Positions 47,428 through 55,834 are shown, counted from the stretch's first letter. The stretch is DNA of 64,000 nucleotides from Pseudidiomarina tainanensis (GCF_004214835.1 NZ_PIQJ01000001.1:1302001-1366000); one strand, 5' to 3'. Notes: generated from the sequence alone by a model not told the origin. Translations and numbers: made by a program.

Positions 47428-48263
47428 TGAGTTTTGCGAGTACCGAAAGTTACATTGTTGCCGATGATCTTGGCCTAGCAGTCAACGCAGCCGTAACCCT
47501 CGAAAAGCCACTACTGCTGAAGGGTGAACCCGGTACAGGTAAAACCCGACTAGCGGAAGAACTGGCCGCTAGCTTGGGCGTGCCGCTTATACGCTGGCAA
47601 ATTAAATCAACAACCAAAGCACAACAAGGTCTCTATGAGTATGACGCTGTATCGCGCTTACGCGACAGCCAGCTCGGTAGCGAAAAAGTTCACGACATAG
47701 CCAATTACATTAAGCCGGGCAAATTGTGGCAAGCTTTTACTGCTGCAGAACGCCCAGTTCTGCTCATTGATGAAATCGATAAAGCGGACATTGAGTTTCC
47801 GAATGACTTGCTACACGAACTTGACCAGATGGAATTTCATGTTTATGAAACTGGTGAGCAAGTACGTGCCGAACACCGTCCGATTGTGATTATCACTTCA
47901 AACAACGAGAAAGAGCTACCAGACGCATTTTTGCGACGTTGTTTCTTTCATTACATCAAGTTCCCAGATGCGGATACGTTGGCGAAAATTGTCCAAGTAC
48001 ACTACCCCGATATTCGTAAAGACTTACTCAGTTCAGCCCTCGAGGTATTCTTTGATTTACGGCAAGTACCGAGTTTAAAAAAGAAACCATCAACATCAGA
48101 ATTAATTGATTGGTTGAAGCTATTATTGGCTGAAGATATTAAGCCTGCCGAGCTTAGTAAGAGCAATGGTCTTATGCCTATGTTTGGCGCCCTATTGAAA
48201 AACGAACAAGACGTGCAACTAGTTGAAAAACTAGCGTTTATGGCACGTCGTCAATCGTCTTAA
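47427..48263 (+). CDS. MoxR-type AAA+ ATPase
   Basis: 278 residues. Walker A GEPGTGKT (33-40), Walker B LLIDEIDKAD (~112-121), sensor 1 VIITSNNEKELPDAFLRRC. MoxR ATPases with a VWA partner act as chaperones inserting metal cofactors or maturing complexes (for example CoxD/CoxE, NorQ/NorD). The partner gene follows at once, 4 bp downstream. Confidence 0.9.
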   Translation: MSFASTESYIVADDLGLAVNAAVTLEKPLLLKGEPGTGKTRLAEELAASLGVPLIRWQIKSTTKAQQGLYEYDAVSRLRDSQLGSEKVHDIANYIKPGKLWQAFTAAERPVLLIDEIDKADIEFPNDLLHELDQMEFHVYETGEQVRAEHRPIVIITSNNEKELPDAFLRRCFFHYIKFPDADTLAKIVQVHYPDIRKDLLSSALEVFFDLRQVPSLKKKPSTSELIDWLKLLLAEDIKPAELSKSNGLMPMFGALLKNEQDVQLVEKLAFMARRQSS

Positions 48264-48267
48264 CTGC

Positions 48268-49479
48268 ATGCTTATTGAGTTTTTCCTTTGCCTGCGCAAG
48301 CACGGCCTCAAAACCAGCCTCACCGAGCTTCTCGATTTGCTCGGTGCGCTGGAACGTGGCGTGGTGTTTGGTAACGTTGATGACTTCTACACACTCTCGC
48401 GTCTGGTGTTGGTGAAGGATGAAAGCCAATACGATCGCTTTGACCGCGCCTTTGCGGAATATTTTGAAGGGGTTGAGCAAGTCGACTTAGCGTCTGCAAT
48501 TCCCGCTGATTGGCTTGAACGTAGCCTGCAACGACAACTCAGTGACGAAGATAAAGCCAAGTTACAAGCGCTTGGTGGTCTTGATGAGCTCCTCAGAACG
48601 TTTCGAGAACGCCTTGCCGAACAACAGAAGCGCCACGCCGGCGGTAATAAATGGATTGGCACCGGCGGCACCTCGCCTTTTGGTGCCTATGGTTACCACC
48701 CCGAAGGCATTCGCATTGGCCAAGATGGTAGTAACGCTCGTCGCGCGGTGAAGGTGTGGGACAAACGTGAATTTCGAGATTTGGATGGTGACGCCGAGTT
48801 AGCGAACAGAAACCTGCAACTCGCACTGCGCAAATTACGCAAGTTTGCGCGTACTGGCGCTGCGGAAGAACTCGACCTAAATGGAACAATTCGCGCCACT
48901 TCGCAAAAAGGTGGTTTGTTAGATCTGCAGTGGCAGCCAGAACGTCACAATGCGGTGAAAGTCTTGTTATTGTTTGACGTCGGCGGTTCGATGGATGATT
49001 ACATTTACGAATGTGAACAATTGTTCTCCGCCGCTCGCAACGAATTCAAACATCTCGAGTTCTTTTATTTTCATAATTGTGTGTATGAACACGTTTGGAA
49101 GGACAATAATCGGCGCTATGACGAAAAATTACCGTTATTAGAATTAATTAATCGATATGGCCGCGATTACAAGCTGATATTTGTCGGTGATGCAACCATG
49201 GGTCCGTATGAAATTGCCTACCCTGGCGGTAGCGTTGAGCACTGGAATGAAGAGGCTGGCGCAGTGTGGATGCAACGCCTGTTGAATCACTTTACCGATG
49301 CGGTTTGGTTAAATCCGCAGCCAACCAGCCACTGGCGCTATTACCAATCGATTGATTTAATGCAACAGCTGATGAGTCAACGTATGTATCCATTGACTCT
49401 TGATGGTATTAGTATGGCAATTACGACGCTGTTGAAAAAATCTGTCGCAACTGCGGTGCCTTCACCATCAAACTCTTAA
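48268..49479 (+). CDS. VWA-domain (CoxE-like) protein
   Basis: 403 residues with a C-terminal von Willebrand A domain. The MIDAS motif is DVGGS (in LLLFDVGGSMDDYIYECEQ), so the usual first Ser of DxSxS is Gly; the second Ser is kept. N-terminal helical part (FFLCLRKHGLKTSLTELLDLLGAL) and a GTGGTSPFGAYGYHPEGIRIG linker typical of the family. Forms a chaperone pair with the MoxR ATPase. The last 59 bp overlap the antisense 3' end of nsrR. Confidence 0.87.
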   Translation: MLIEFFLCLRKHGLKTSLTELLDLLGALERGVVFGNVDDFYTLSRLVLVKDESQYDRFDRAFAEYFEGVEQVDLASAIPADWLERSLQRQLSDEDKAKLQALGGLDELLRTFRERLAEQQKRHAGGNKWIGTGGTSPFGAYGYHPEGIRIGQDGSNARRAVKVWDKREFRDLDGDAELANRNLQLALRKLRKFARTGAAEELDLNGTIRATSQKGGLLDLQWQPERHNAVKVLLLFDVGGSMDDYIYECEQLFSAARNEFKHLEFFYFHNCVYEHVWKDNNRRYDEKLPLLELINRYGRDYKLIFVGDATMGPYEIAYPGGSVEHWNEEAGAVWMQRLLNHFTDAVWLNPQPTSHWRYYQSIDLMQQLMSQRMYPLTLDGISMAITTLLKKSVATAVPSPSNS

Positions 49480-49870
49480 GCGAATATTGACTGAGATAGT
49501 CATAAAATAGCTCTTTACCGCGTGCGACAATGCCCTTTAGCTCGCACGCTGGCAGCGCCACGCAGTATGGATTTTCGCACTCTATCCATTTCTCATCGCC
49601 TTCGAGTTGACGAATCACAAACGCCAGCGAGATATCCTCCGGCTTCTTCGCCAGTAAAAACCCACCGTTTTTGCCGCGGCGTGTTTCTATCAACTCCAAT
49701 CGTCCCAAATGATGCACTACTTTATTGACATGATTGGCTGACAGACTAAAGGTTTCGCAAATTTCACGAATTGTGGCCAGCTTCGGTTCAGTGCAGTTTT
49801 TATCTGCTTCAAAGCTCGCCAAATACATCAAAATGCGCAAGCCATAGTCGGTATATTTTTTCAGCTGCAT
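49421..49870 (-). CDS. nsrR: NsrR, nitric-oxide-sensing Fe-S repressor
   Basis: 149-residue Rrf2-family repressor from the ATG at 49870 (MQLKKYTDYGLRILMYLAS, the E. coli-like start). Winged helix with LSANHVNKVVHHLGRLELIETRRGKNGGF; the [Fe-S] ligands C98-x4-C103-x5-C109 have exactly the spacing of E. coli NsrR (C91, C96, C102), separating it from IscR. NO destroys the cluster and frees target genes. Divergent from a small membrane-protein gene with NsrR-like and FNR sites in between. Confidence 0.92.
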   Translation of the reverse strand: MQLKKYTDYGLRILMYLASFEADKNCTEPKLATIREICETFSLSANHVNKVVHHLGRLELIETRRGKNGGFLLAKKPEDISLAFVIRQLEGDEKWIECENPYCVALPACELKGIVARGKELFYDYLSQYSLKSLMVKAPQLRQIFSTAS

Positions 49871-49918
49871 AGATTGTCCAAAAAGGTACATTTTCGAAGC
49901 ATTATAGTATAGCAATCC

Positions 49919-49932
49919 TTGATCTTCATCAA
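49919..49932 (+). promoter_or_regulatory. FNR/Anr box
   Basis: TTGATCTTCATCAA is a full match to TTGATnnnnATCAA. Its centre is 41.5 bp before a start predicted at 49967 from the -10-like TATACA (49954-49959), the class II activator position for the rightward gene. Confidence 0.75.
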
Positions 49933-49954
49933 ACATACATTCATAATGCGCTTT
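49932..49954 (+). promoter_or_regulatory. NsrR-like box 1
   Basis: AACATACATTC-A-TAATGCGCTTT, an 11-1-11 inverted arrangement like the NsrR consensus (AAGATGYATTT-N-AAATRCATCTT), matching about 15 of 22 half-site positions. Overlaps the -10 region. Confidence 0.45.
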
Positions 49955-49959
49955 ATACA

Positions 49960-49982
49960 AACATGCATTGGAGATGTACTTT
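49960..49982 (+). promoter_or_regulatory. NsrR-like box 2
   Basis: AACATGCATTG-G-AGATGTACTTT; the left half matches the NsrR half-site at 9 of 11 positions. It ends at the start codon of the small membrane-protein gene, so binding would block transcription. Confidence 0.5.
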
Positions 49983-50216
49983 ATGGAGCAGCACCAATCA
50001 GGTCATAAATTACTCAAGGGCGCTAACTTTGCCATGGTGATTTTTTTAGGTTTATTTCTCATCGTTGCCTATTTAGCATGGGGGTTAGAAGCTGAATTCC
50101 CATTAATGGTGATTGCAGTATTACATTTCTTACAAATATTGCTGGCAGGTTTATTTAAACTTTCGTACGTGGTGCGATTAATAGCGCAGCACCATTTAGG
50201 ACAACCGCTGCGCTAA
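49983..50216 (+). CDS. Small two-helix inner-membrane protein (NsrR/FNR-controlled)
   Basis: 77 residues from the ATG at 49983 (MEQHQSGHKLLKG), with ribosome site GGAG about eight bases upstream of it. Two membrane segments (FAMVIFLGLFLIVAYLAWGL; LMVIAVLHFLQILLAGLFKL) joined by a short loop, and a His-containing tail (RLIAQHHLGQPLR). No family recognised. The regulatory sites predict expression when oxygen is low and NO is present, so a link to NO or respiratory metabolism is likely. Confidence 0.75.
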   Translation: MEQHQSGHKLLKGANFAMVIFLGLFLIVAYLAWGLEAEFPLMVIAVLHFLQILLAGLFKLSYVVRLIAQHHLGQPLR

Positions 50217-50224
50217 CCGTTGTT

Positions 50225-50503
50225 CTAGTAGCCTTCCATTGTGGCGAGACCAATGCCGCCCACTAATGCAACTAAGGTGAACATAATTAAAGCGACCACC
50301 ATCCATATCAACATTGCGCGAGCCCAATTACGTTTGCTTAGCGGTGTTGAATGACTGAATGCCCAAACGATCAACAAAATTAGCCCAACAAGTGGTATTC
50401 CCGCTAAAAAAATAGAAAGAAACCAATTGCCAGTACTTGTGTGTTCGTTATTGATATACGGTGCCGTTGCAGTGTTAGCAGATGACATGTTGGATTGTTC
50501 CAT
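50225..50503 (-). CDS. Small membrane protein, unknown
   Basis: 92 residues from the ATG at 50503, with AAGGAT six bases upstream; a longer frame starts at 50548. Polar, Ser/Thr/Asn-rich head of ~30 residues, then two hydrophobic segments (WFLSIFLAGIPLVGLILLIVWAF; AMLIWMVVALIMFTLVALVGGIG). Family not recognised. Convergent with the NsrR-linked gene, 8 bp apart. Confidence 0.65.
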   Translation of the reverse strand: MEQSNMSSANTATAPYINNEHTSTGNWFLSIFLAGIPLVGLILLIVWAFSHSTPLSKRNWARAMLIWMVVALIMFTLVALVGGIGLATMEGY

Positions 50504-50692
50504 GGATTTATCCTTGTTTTTTATTATGTTTTTTGTGCGATGTCGCAATTTTCATTGCGAACTTAAGCATAAGTGACCTAGTTAAATTTGCAAATAATTC
50601 AATATTGGACAATTGGTTTGACCAAACGCAAAGAATTTTTTCGTTAGGTTTATATACTGACACTCACATTCATTTCAGTTATGGAGGTGATC

Positions 50693-51730
50693 ATGGCGGC
50701 TGTTTTATCCTGTCATCATGATGTTCTCGCTGCGCTCTATGCGCCTGAACAATTTAGTAATCAAGTTTCCTCACATTTAAACGTGCCGAATGGCATGGAC
50801 GGTGACGAACATCAAGCCTACCGAGCGCTCATTGAGCCATTCTTCAGCGACGTTGTACTCACACAATTCCAACCTAAATTACAGGTCGTCATTGACGAAC
50901 TGCTCGATAATCTTGATGCACAGAGAGATGTGGAAGTGATGACCACACTTGCTCGTCCATTTGCATTACGTGCGCAGTGCGCTTTTATGGGCTGGCCCGT
51001 CGCGCTAGAGCAACGGTTAATTGACTGGATGGCTGCACAGAACTCAGCAACGTTGGCGCAAGACCGCCCTGCTCTGCGCTCCTTGGCTGACGAGTTTAGC
51101 GCCATCGTCATTGAGCAATTTGAACGCGCTCGGCGTTGTGAGTGTGACCTCGACTCGGTTACCGCTCAGTTAACACAATTGAGTTTGCGTGGTGAGCCTG
51201 TACCTGATGAATACTTAGTTAGTATCGTGCGCAATTGGACCGTTGGCGAGCTTGGCACTATTGCAGCAGCCGTTGGCTCCATTGTTGGTTTTCTGGCGCA
51301 GAATCCTGTCGTGCAAAAACAATTGCGCGCGGCACCGATGCATATTGATCACGCCATTGATGAAATACTTCGTATTGATGCGCCGTTATTGACCAATCGC
51401 CGCCGGACTACTTGTCCCATGCAGCTGGGCAATGAGTCTTATGATGTTGAGACAATAGTAACCATCGATTGGTGTGCCGCCAACACCGATTCTGCAGTCT
51501 TTGTTGAACCCCAGCAATTTAAATGGAATCGCGACCCGCATTTGAATTTACTTTACGGCGCCGGAGTCCATGTTTGCCCCGGTAAACCACTAGCCCAACT
51601 TGAACTTGGATTACTCACACGCTGTTTGCTGAATAAGTTCAGTACAATTCAACTCGGTGATAACGCTTTCGAACGTGCATTACCACCCAGAGGTGGATAT
51701 CAATCTATTTGGGTGAAATTTAATCATTGA
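50693..51730 (+). CDS. Cytochrome P450 (short, unusual I-helix)
   Basis: 345 residues from the ATG at 50693, placed by a strong GGAGG site. Heme Cys295 lies in YGAGVHVCPGK, ExxR is E224-R227 (EILR), and the C-helix is EHQAYRALIEPFF. The I-helix (~181-201) reads NWTVGELGTIAAAVG and lacks the acid-alcohol pair (usually ET or DT) used to split O2. The N-terminus is also shorter than the ~400 aa norm. Soluble, no membrane anchor and no ferredoxin partner nearby. May be a peroxygenase-like or atypical P450. First of four same-strand genes. Confidence 0.88.
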   Translation: MAAVLSCHHDVLAALYAPEQFSNQVSSHLNVPNGMDGDEHQAYRALIEPFFSDVVLTQFQPKLQVVIDELLDNLDAQRDVEVMTTLARPFALRAQCAFMGWPVALEQRLIDWMAAQNSATLAQDRPALRSLADEFSAIVIEQFERARRCECDLDSVTAQLTQLSLRGEPVPDEYLVSIVRNWTVGELGTIAAAVGSIVGFLAQNPVVQKQLRAAPMHIDHAIDEILRIDAPLLTNRRRTTCPMQLGNESYDVETIVTIDWCAANTDSAVFVEPQQFKWNRDPHLNLLYGAGVHVCPGKPLAQLELGLLTRCLLNKFSTIQLGDNAFERALPPRGGYQSIWVKFNH

Positions 51731-51740
51731 TCTAAAAACT

Positions 51741-51786
51741 GAATCATGATTCACTTCTTGGTATGTATTTCTAAATACCGAGAAGT
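51741..51786 (+). promoter_or_regulatory. Probable TetR operator
   Basis: A perfect palindrome GAATCATGATTC (51741-51752) adjoins a 34-bp inverted repeat with arms ACTTCTTGGTAT and ATACCGAGAAGT (one mismatch), ending 3 bp before the TetR start codon. Typical of an autorepressor site. Confidence 0.6.
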
Positions 51787-51788
51787 CT

Positions 51789-52409
51789 ATGGCCTATCGA
51801 GAAACATCGCGAGTGCGCGAACGTAAGCTAGCCACTCGCACAAACATTTTAACCAATGCACTGATTTTGCTTAACGAAGTCGGTTTTGCTGGTTTGCAAA
51901 TGGCTACCCTTGCCCAGCGCTCGACCGTCGCAACCGGTACGCTGTATCGCTATTTCCCATCTAAAGACGACTTGTGTACAGCCGTTTTTGAACACGCAAC
52001 TGAAATAGAAGTCGCACAAGTGCAGCAACACCTAGAAGCAACTGAACTCAGTGCTCCTGAACGTATTGCCGCCGCTTTAACGGCGTTTGCTAAACGTGCT
52101 TTACGCGCCCCAATTACCGCATGGGCGTTGATTGCAGAGCCCGTAGAACCAGCCGTTGTTGCGGCTCGCTTACGCTACCGCGAACGGTATGCTGGTTTGT
52201 TCGCACAAGCCATTGAGAAAGGCATTCGTGAAAATACGTTGCCGTCACAAGACAGTGCGTTAAGTAGTCGCGCATTGGTTGGAGCGATTGCCGAAGCATT
52301 AATTGGACCGCTTGCCCACAAAACCGAATTTGACCCAAACCAAGCGATTACCGATAGCGTGCGCTTTTGCCTGCAAGCGATTACTGCGAATAAATACCCG
52401 CATATATAA
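51789..52409 (+). CDS. TetR/AcrR-family repressor
   Basis: 206 residues; N-terminal TetR DNA-binding domain (ATRTNILTNALILLNEVGFAGLQMATLAQRSTVATGTLYRYFPSKDDL) and a ligand-binding C-terminal domain. Placed between the P450 and an acyl-CoA dehydrogenase/ligase pair, it probably controls these genes in response to a fatty acid or acyl-CoA ligand, as FadR/PsrA-like TetRs do; that ligand is inferred. Confidence 0.87.
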   Translation: MAYRETSRVRERKLATRTNILTNALILLNEVGFAGLQMATLAQRSTVATGTLYRYFPSKDDLCTAVFEHATEIEVAQVQQHLEATELSAPERIAAALTAFAKRALRAPITAWALIAEPVEPAVVAARLRYRERYAGLFAQAIEKGIRENTLPSQDSALSSRALVGAIAEALIGPLAHKTEFDPNQAITDSVRFCLQAITANKYPHI

Positions 52410-52424
52410 CCAGGGACAATCATT

Positions 52425-54089
52425 ATGAACACCACCGACCGTTTTCTTTCTCAAACTCATACAGTTAAAAATCAACCACCAGCGCTTGAGGACTACAATC
52501 TTTTTGCTGAAGATCAAGCCTTACAGGAAGCCGTCAAGCGTGAAGGCGCTGCTTGGTCTGAACAAGACTTGCTGCGTTTCGGTGCGGAGTGCGGATTGCC
52601 CGAGCGCATTACCTTAGGTTTTGCCGCAAATGCCAACAAACCTCAGTTAATGACACACGACCGTTTTGGCCATCGAATCGATCAAATTGACTTCCATCCG
52701 AGTTACCACCAACTGATGGATATCGCAATTACCGAAGGTCTGCACGCCAGCCCATGGGCCAATCCAAAGCCCGGAGCGCACGTAGCCCGCGCCGCAAAAT
52801 ACTATTTGCACACACAAGTTGAAGCCGCACATGGATGTCCGATAACAATGACCTTTGCTGCCATACCTGCCCTGCACCACCAACCCGACCTACTGGCAAA
52901 ATTCGGGCCCAAAATTATGGCGCCAGAATATGACGGACGTAATGTTCCAGACACCATGAAACACGGCATGACAATTGGTATGGCAATGACTGAAAAGCAA
53001 GGCGGATCAGACGTCAGAACCAACACCACCAAAGCCTATGCAATTGGCGCAGAAGGCCCGGGGAAAGCCTATGAATTAGTTGGCCATAAATGGTTTGTAT
53101 CTGCGCCCATGTGCGATGCGTTTTTGGTACTTGCGCAAACTGAGAAAGGCCTATCTTGTTTTCTATTGCCGCGCTGGCGACCAGACGGTACTAAGAATGC
53201 GCTGCATATTCAGCAACTGAAGAACAAAATGGGGAACGTTGCGAACGCCTCGAGTGAATGCGAATTACGCGGTGCCCTCGCTTGGATGGTTGGTGAGGAA
53301 GGCCGCGGCGTGCGTACCATCATCGAGATGGTCGCCATGACCCGTTACGATTGCATGATTGGTTCATCATCAGGCATGCGCCAAGCAATCGTTCAAGCAA
53401 TCCATCATGCCCAACACCGCAGCGCTTTTGGCGCCACGCTCGTTGATCAGCCATTGATGCAGAATGTGTTGGCTGACCTAGCATTAGAAAGCGAGGCTGC
53501 CATGACGCTAACCATGCGTATGGCTCGGGCGATGGATCAACAAGATAATGAACACGAACGCTTGTTAGCACGTATAGCGACACCTATTGGTAAGTATTGG
53601 ATCTGCAAGCGCACGCCCAACCATGCCTATGAAGCAATGGAAGTGATTGGTGGTATGGGCGTTATGGAAAACACCATCATGCCGCGGCTATTTCGCGAAT
53701 CACCAGTTAATGCGATTTGGGAAGGTAGCGGTAACGTTCAATGTCTTGATATCTTGCGCGCGATTCAGAAAGAACCGGAAGTACTCGAAGCCTATTTCAA
53801 TGAGCTTCAACGCGCTGTTGGCACTGACAAACGCTTCGATTTCTTTGTCTCTAAATTAAAAGCGGACTTTAGCTCCACGCCAAAAGAACAATGGCAATAT
53901 CAAGCACGGTATTTTGCTGATCATATGGCAATTGCACTGCAAGCAGCGTTATTACTCCAACATGCGCCTGCGTATATCGCCGATGCCTTTTGCGCTTCTC
54001 GCCTAACCGCACATACGAGCGCCAATTACGGTTGCCTACCAACTGGTCTCGATCCACGTGCGATTATCAAGCGAGCGCTTTCGGCATAA
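52425..54089 (+). CDS. AidB-like acyl-CoA dehydrogenase
   Basis: 554 residues, colinear with E. coli AidB (541 aa): CPITMTFAA, GMAMTEKQGGSDVRTNTT, VGHKWFVSAPMCDAFLVLAQT, MTRYDCMIGSS, and EVIGGMGVMEN. AidB-type proteins bind DNA and FAD and protect against alkylation, and some are isovaleryl-CoA-dehydrogenase-like. Next to an acyl-CoA ligase, a catabolic role is more likely than DNA protection. 15 bp after tetR. Confidence 0.9.
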   Translation: MNTTDRFLSQTHTVKNQPPALEDYNLFAEDQALQEAVKREGAAWSEQDLLRFGAECGLPERITLGFAANANKPQLMTHDRFGHRIDQIDFHPSYHQLMDIAITEGLHASPWANPKPGAHVARAAKYYLHTQVEAAHGCPITMTFAAIPALHHQPDLLAKFGPKIMAPEYDGRNVPDTMKHGMTIGMAMTEKQGGSDVRTNTTKAYAIGAEGPGKAYELVGHKWFVSAPMCDAFLVLAQTEKGLSCFLLPRWRPDGTKNALHIQQLKNKMGNVANASSECELRGALAWMVGEEGRGVRTIIEMVAMTRYDCMIGSSSGMRQAIVQAIHHAQHRSAFGATLVDQPLMQNVLADLALESEAAMTLTMRMARAMDQQDNEHERLLARIATPIGKYWICKRTPNHAYEAMEVIGGMGVMENTIMPRLFRESPVNAIWEGSGNVQCLDILRAIQKEPEVLEAYFNELQRAVGTDKRFDFFVSKLKADFSSTPKEQWQYQARYFADHMAIALQAALLLQHAPAYIADAFCASRLTAHTSANYGCLPTGLDPRAIIKRALSA

Positions 54090-54134
54090 AGCGCCGCGAC
54101 TGTTTTAGTTTAAAGAACAACAAGGAACAAAAAA

Positions 54135-55622
54135 ATGATTATCCCAGCTTACGTTGCTCGCAATGCGCGTAAATATCCAAGCCAAGAGGCTGTCATTGAC
54201 GGCAACTTGCGCGTCTCTTGGCAACAGCTCGACCAACACGTCAATCTATTTGCCGGTATTCTCTCTCAGCAGCATGGTGTCAAAGCTGGCGACCGAGTCT
54301 GCCTTGTGCTCCCAAACAATTACGCATTTATCGTCGCGCACTTCGCGATTCAGCGCCTCGGCGCTATCGTCGCTCCAATTAACGTCAAACTCACCGCCAG
54401 CGAACTGGTTTATATTTTTGAAGACGCCGAATCCAGTTTGGTTATTACCTGTGACATGACGAGCAGCCAAGCGCTAAAAGCCTGCGCGGAACTCAAACTT
54501 GCGCATTTAGTGGTAAACGATATGCCGGCTTTTACAGACGCTAATCATCATGCGTTAGAATTCGAGAGGTTGCCCGAACAGGCTATCTATGAACCAGCGA
54601 CCCTATTGTATACGTCCGGCACCACCGGCCGTCCGAAAGGCGTGCTATTTGATCATAAAGCCCTACTGTTCGTTGGCATGATGTTTGCCACTGAAATGCA
54701 CTACGGGCCGCGAAGTCGTTTATTATCGCTGATGCCATTTACGCACTCAGCACCTTTGAATTTATCACTCGTTGGCGGCACTTTAGTCGGTAGCACACAC
54801 GTTATTGCGCCAACCTTTACACCTGACTTACTCCTTAACCTTGTGCAAAAAGAACAAACCACGCATTTCTTTGGCGCCCCTGTTGCTTACTTACTCACCG
54901 CGCAGCATCCTGATATCGCGCATGCAGATTTCAGTAGCATGACCCATTGGATATACGGCGGCGGCCCATTGGCCGGCGACCACGCTCGCCGCGTGCAACA
55001 AGCTTTCAGGAGCGACCAGTTTTATTGCGTATACGGCCTGACCGAAGCCGGGCCAACCGGTAGCTTATTATTACCCGAAGAGCACGCTACAAAAGCGGGA
55101 TCAGTCGGTCAACGCGCGGCCGCATTTACGGAAATACGAGTGGTGAATATCGATGGCGACATTGCAGAAATCAATGAACCTGGCGAAATTCACATTGGCG
55201 GTGAAGGCGTGATGCGCGAATACTGGCGTAATCCAAAGGCAACCGCTGAAATTTTTACTGAAGATGGTTGGATTCGCACCGGTGATATTGGCATACGCGA
55301 CGCCGATGGCTTTTATTGGGTGAAAGACCGCATTAAAGATTTGATTATTAGTGGTGGTGTAAACGTCTACCCGCGCGAAGTTGAAGATGCTTTAGCGAGC
55401 CACCCAGCCGTGCTTGAAGCTGCGGTTATTGGTGTGCCTCATGAGGAATGGGGTGAGACTGTTAAAGCCTGCGTCGTGCTGCGAGAGCCGTTAGAAGAGA
55501 GCGAATTGCGTCATCATGTGGCCGAGCGCTTAGCTGATTACAAACGCCCCCGCGTTTATGCGTTCATGGACGAGCTTCCGCATAATGCTAATGGTAAAGT
55601 TCTTAAACACCAATTACGGTAG
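54135..55622 (+). CDS. AMP-forming acyl-CoA synthetase
   Basis: 495 residues of the ANL superfamily. P-loop-like LLYTSGTTGRPKGVLFDH, A5 YGLTEAGPTG, A7/A8 RTGDIGIRDADGFYWVKDRIKDLI and SGGVNVYPREVE, and the catalytic lysine region NANGKVLKHQLR at the C-terminus. Activates a carboxylic acid (medium/long fatty or aromatic acid) to its CoA thioester. AAGGAAC ribosome site; the last gene of the P450-TetR-ACAD run, 45 bp after the dehydrogenase. Confidence 0.9.
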   Translation: MIIPAYVARNARKYPSQEAVIDGNLRVSWQQLDQHVNLFAGILSQQHGVKAGDRVCLVLPNNYAFIVAHFAIQRLGAIVAPINVKLTASELVYIFEDAESSLVITCDMTSSQALKACAELKLAHLVVNDMPAFTDANHHALEFERLPEQAIYEPATLLYTSGTTGRPKGVLFDHKALLFVGMMFATEMHYGPRSRLLSLMPFTHSAPLNLSLVGGTLVGSTHVIAPTFTPDLLLNLVQKEQTTHFFGAPVAYLLTAQHPDIAHADFSSMTHWIYGGGPLAGDHARRVQQAFRSDQFYCVYGLTEAGPTGSLLLPEEHATKAGSVGQRAAAFTEIRVVNIDGDIAEINEPGEIHIGGEGVMREYWRNPKATAEIFTEDGWIRTGDIGIRDADGFYWVKDRIKDLIISGGVNVYPREVEDALASHPAVLEAAVIGVPHEEWGETVKACVVLREPLEESELRHHVAERLADYKRPRVYAFMDELPHNANGKVLKHQLR

Positions 55623-55673
55623 TTCTCGTGATACTGAGTGGAACTTGGTTGAAAGTTATGCAATTGAACCACA

Positions 55674-55698
55674 GCGGTGCAAAAACCACTTGCACCGC
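55674..55698. terminator. Hairpin after the acyl-CoA synthetase gene
   Basis: GCGGTGCAA pairs with TTGCACCGC around a 7-nt loop, 51 bp past the stop. No T-run, so termination is doubtful; its right arm also holds the -35 of the tRNA promoter. Confidence 0.4.
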
Positions 55699-55718
55699 CG
55701 TTAGGGAATGACTAATAT
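55690..55718 (+). promoter_or_regulatory. Promoter of tRNA-Val
   Basis: TTGCAC (55690-55695), 17-bp spacer, TAATAT (55713-55718). Predicted start near 55725, 33 nt before the mature tRNA. Confidence 0.6.
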
Positions 55719-55757
55719 AGCGCCCGTTCATGTTCATGAGCGTCAGCAATACAATGT

Positions 55758-55834
55758 GCGTCCGTAGCTCAGTTGGTTAGAGCACTACCTTGACATGGTA
55801 GGGGTCGGTAGTTCGAGTCTACTCGGACGCACCA
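55758..55834 (+). tRNA. tRNA-Val (GAC)
   Basis: 77 nt with encoded CCA. Acceptor GCGTCCG pairs with CGGACGC; D-arm TAGCTCAGTTGGTTAGA; anticodon stem CTACC/GGTAG with loop TTGACAT (anticodon GAC); T-loop TTCGAGT. The start of accessory DNA follows it, so it is a likely integration site. Confidence 0.97.

Noticed and set aside
52425-54089. Calling the dehydrogenase a true AidB DNA-protection protein.
   Set aside because: Sequence is AidB-like, but its neighbours are a fatty acyl ligase and P450 with no alkylation-response genes.
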